Shown here: piece after piece, positions 15,360-15,935 of the stretch
How positions within the stretch are numbered: position 1 is the stretch's first letter
How the letters are laid out: each line of letters starts with the position of its first letter
DNA from: Oligoflexia bacterium
GTDB lineage: Bacteria > Bdellovibrionota > UBA1018
DNA length: 15,935 nt
NCBI GenBank assembly: GCA_903854365.1
Contig: CAINWE010000018.1
Span: forward strand, 1-15,935
Direction: 5' to 3'
Made by a program: the position numbers and the translations under genes
The notes under the pieces: generated by a model
What the model saw: only the letters and a program-made list of their open reading frames with translations
Database searches by the model: none
Told to the model about the DNA's origin: nothing

Positions 15360-15518
15360 ATGAAGGTCGGGTCACCCGTGTCATTTACGGTAAAACAGGG
15401 TGCTTTCCAACCCTGCAGAAAGCAGCCTCCTCGCTCGAAACAAAGAAGCGATTCTGGCGGCATTGTCTTGCGATTACCCCCAGATTTACATCAGAGACTC
15501 AAGGAAAACGCCCGCTAG
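15360..15518 (+). pseudogene. Small ORF ending in a ribbon-helix-helix-like segment
   Basis: A 52-codon frame, ATG 15360 to TAG 15516-15518. The C-terminal part, GGIVLRLPPDLHQRLKENAR, closely resembles the strand and first helix of ribbon-helix-helix antitoxins such as the HicB C-terminal domain (typically ...VLRLPPELHxRLxxxAxxxGxSLN...). It stops exactly where the second helix should begin. The first 30 residues match nothing I know. No ribosome binding site is evident. It may be a decayed antitoxin; a chance open frame is possible. It overlaps the interleaved inverted repeats at 15396-15424. Confidence 0.35.
15396..15424 (+). repeat. Interleaved inverted repeats (pseudoknot or two-state arrangement)
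   Basis: CAGGG (15396-15400) pairs with CCCTG (15411-15415), while TGCTTTC (15401-15407) pairs with GAAAGCA (15418-15424). The arms alternate a-b-a'-b', so the two stems either form an H-type pseudoknot with very short loops or exclude each other. Confidence 0.5.
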
Positions 15519-15745
15519 GTGATCGAGACTCTTTCGGGACTCATTTAACAATCTTCGGCAGAATTCCCCCGCCTAGATTCGTTAGAATCAGGAGGGGGAA
15601 GAATGCCTCTTTGATCTCGTTTTGGTCTTGATTTCCATTACCGTTGCGCTACCTTGATGCGCAGTTCTTTGATAACTAGTGTCCGGTTGCATGGGAAAAT
15701 CCTCCCGTGTGTAAAACTAGAATGTGTTGACTAAGGGTTTGCTCA
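15519..15745 (+). other. Non-coding stretch with two hairpins
   Basis: No gene is visible on either strand. It contains a long imperfect hairpin at 15564-15600 and a second at 15690-15709 (CATGGG / CCCGTG around an 8-nt loop). The second is itself bracketed by CTAGT at about 15677 and ACTAG at about 15716. This stretch lies directly left of the putative omega-RNA. Confidence 0.5.
15564..15600. repeat. Long imperfect hairpin
   Basis: Arms TTCCCCC-CCT-GATTC and GAATC-AGG-GGGGGAA form 15 base pairs, with one G/A mismatch, one bulged A and a GTTA loop. No T tract follows on either strand, so it is not a standard terminator. Mobile-element end palindromes look like this. Confidence 0.6.
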
Positions 15746-15888
15746 GTGAAAAAAGGCGATAACCGAGCCATAAATCCCAAAGTTTAGAAATTAAAACAGA
15801 GCGCAACGGGACTAGGGCGGTAGTCCTTGGGCTGAAATGCCCTAGAAGCCCCCACTTCAGCAAAGCTAAGTGGTGGGAGCTGTCACCC
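15746..15888 (+). ncRNA. Putative HEARO / omega-RNA (IscB-associated guide RNA scaffold)
   Basis: Recognised from memory of the HEARO motif, plus hand-drawn helices. Seen: GTGA (15746-15749), then GGCGATAACCGAGCC (15755-15769). After that comes GCGCAACGG and a 6-bp hairpin GGACTA/TAGTCC around GGGCGG (15809-15826), then GGGC/GCCC around TGAAAT (15829-15842). The last hairpin is long: CCC-CCACTT (15849-15857) with AAGTGG, a bulged T and GGG (15868-15877), capped by AGC-AAA-GCT. The 3' GCTGTCACC (15879-15887) can close on GGCGATAAC (15755-15763) with seven of nine pairs. HEARO RNAs lie just upstream of iscB, a RuvC/HNH nuclease gene that would start beyond 15935, and carry their guide at the 5' end. 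The alternative is the 3' end of a TnpB-associated reRNA, but no tnpB lies upstream. Confidence 0.6.
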
Positions 15889-15935
15889 TAATTCAAATTG
15901 GTCCGCCCACTACCCTTGTTTAGCTTTTGTGACGA

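Noticed and set aside
15746..15888. 6S RNA, tmRNA or RNase P RNA
   Set aside because: Length and motifs do not fit: no 6S-type long central bubble, no tmRNA tag frame or tRNA-like ends, and no RNase P ACAGAR-type core.
15300..15935. CRISPR array
   Set aside because: No regularly spaced direct repeats of 24-40 bp; the repeats seen are short inverted arms.

Overview
The window looks like chromosomal DNA from a Gram-negative bacterium, most like a deltaproteobacterial or Bdellovibrionota-type lineage. Reasons are the run M50 protease - trpS - scpA - scpB - rluB, which I recall from those groups, a lipobox lipoprotein, and a secreted protein with an Lcl/FISUMP-like end. This assignment is by gene content and order only; no rRNA is present.

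Left part (1-5300): the 3' part of pyruvate kinase (pyk, cut by the window edge) and mutS on the plus strand, then mutY convergent on the minus strand. Both mutS and mutY act in DNA repair. mutY is divergent from a secreted cell-wall amidase (5301-6167), with about 42 bp between the start codons.

Middle (6168-7403): an AT-rich gap, a lipoprotein of unknown function, and a strong rho-independent terminator. From 7404 to 13018 six genes run in one direction with short gaps: xerD, an M50 site-2-type protease, trpS, scpA, scpB and rluB. scpA/scpB overlap by 4 bp and trpS/scpA are 3 bp apart. XerD (chromosome dimer resolution) and ScpA/ScpB (condensin partners) give this block a chromosome-segregation flavour. 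It is followed by an initiator tRNA-fMet with its own terminator.

Right part (13250-15935) is accessory DNA. It holds a complete toxin-antitoxin pair (RelE/HigB-like toxin first, XRE antitoxin second) with a readable promoter and a palindromic operator candidate, then the C-terminal remnant of a second RelE/ParE toxin. Next is a secreted 319-residue protein with an N-terminal Cys/His cluster and a C-terminal Lcl-like domain. Last comes about 650 bp of mostly non-coding DNA rich in inverted repeats, with a small ORF whose end resembles a ribbon-helix-helix antitoxin. At the extreme right edge (about 15746-15888) is a structured RNA that I believe is a HEARO / omega-RNA, the guide RNA of IscB-type OMEGA systems (ancestral relatives of Cas9). 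The effector gene would lie just beyond the window. This is the most interesting feature, and it rests on motif recall and hand-folded helices.
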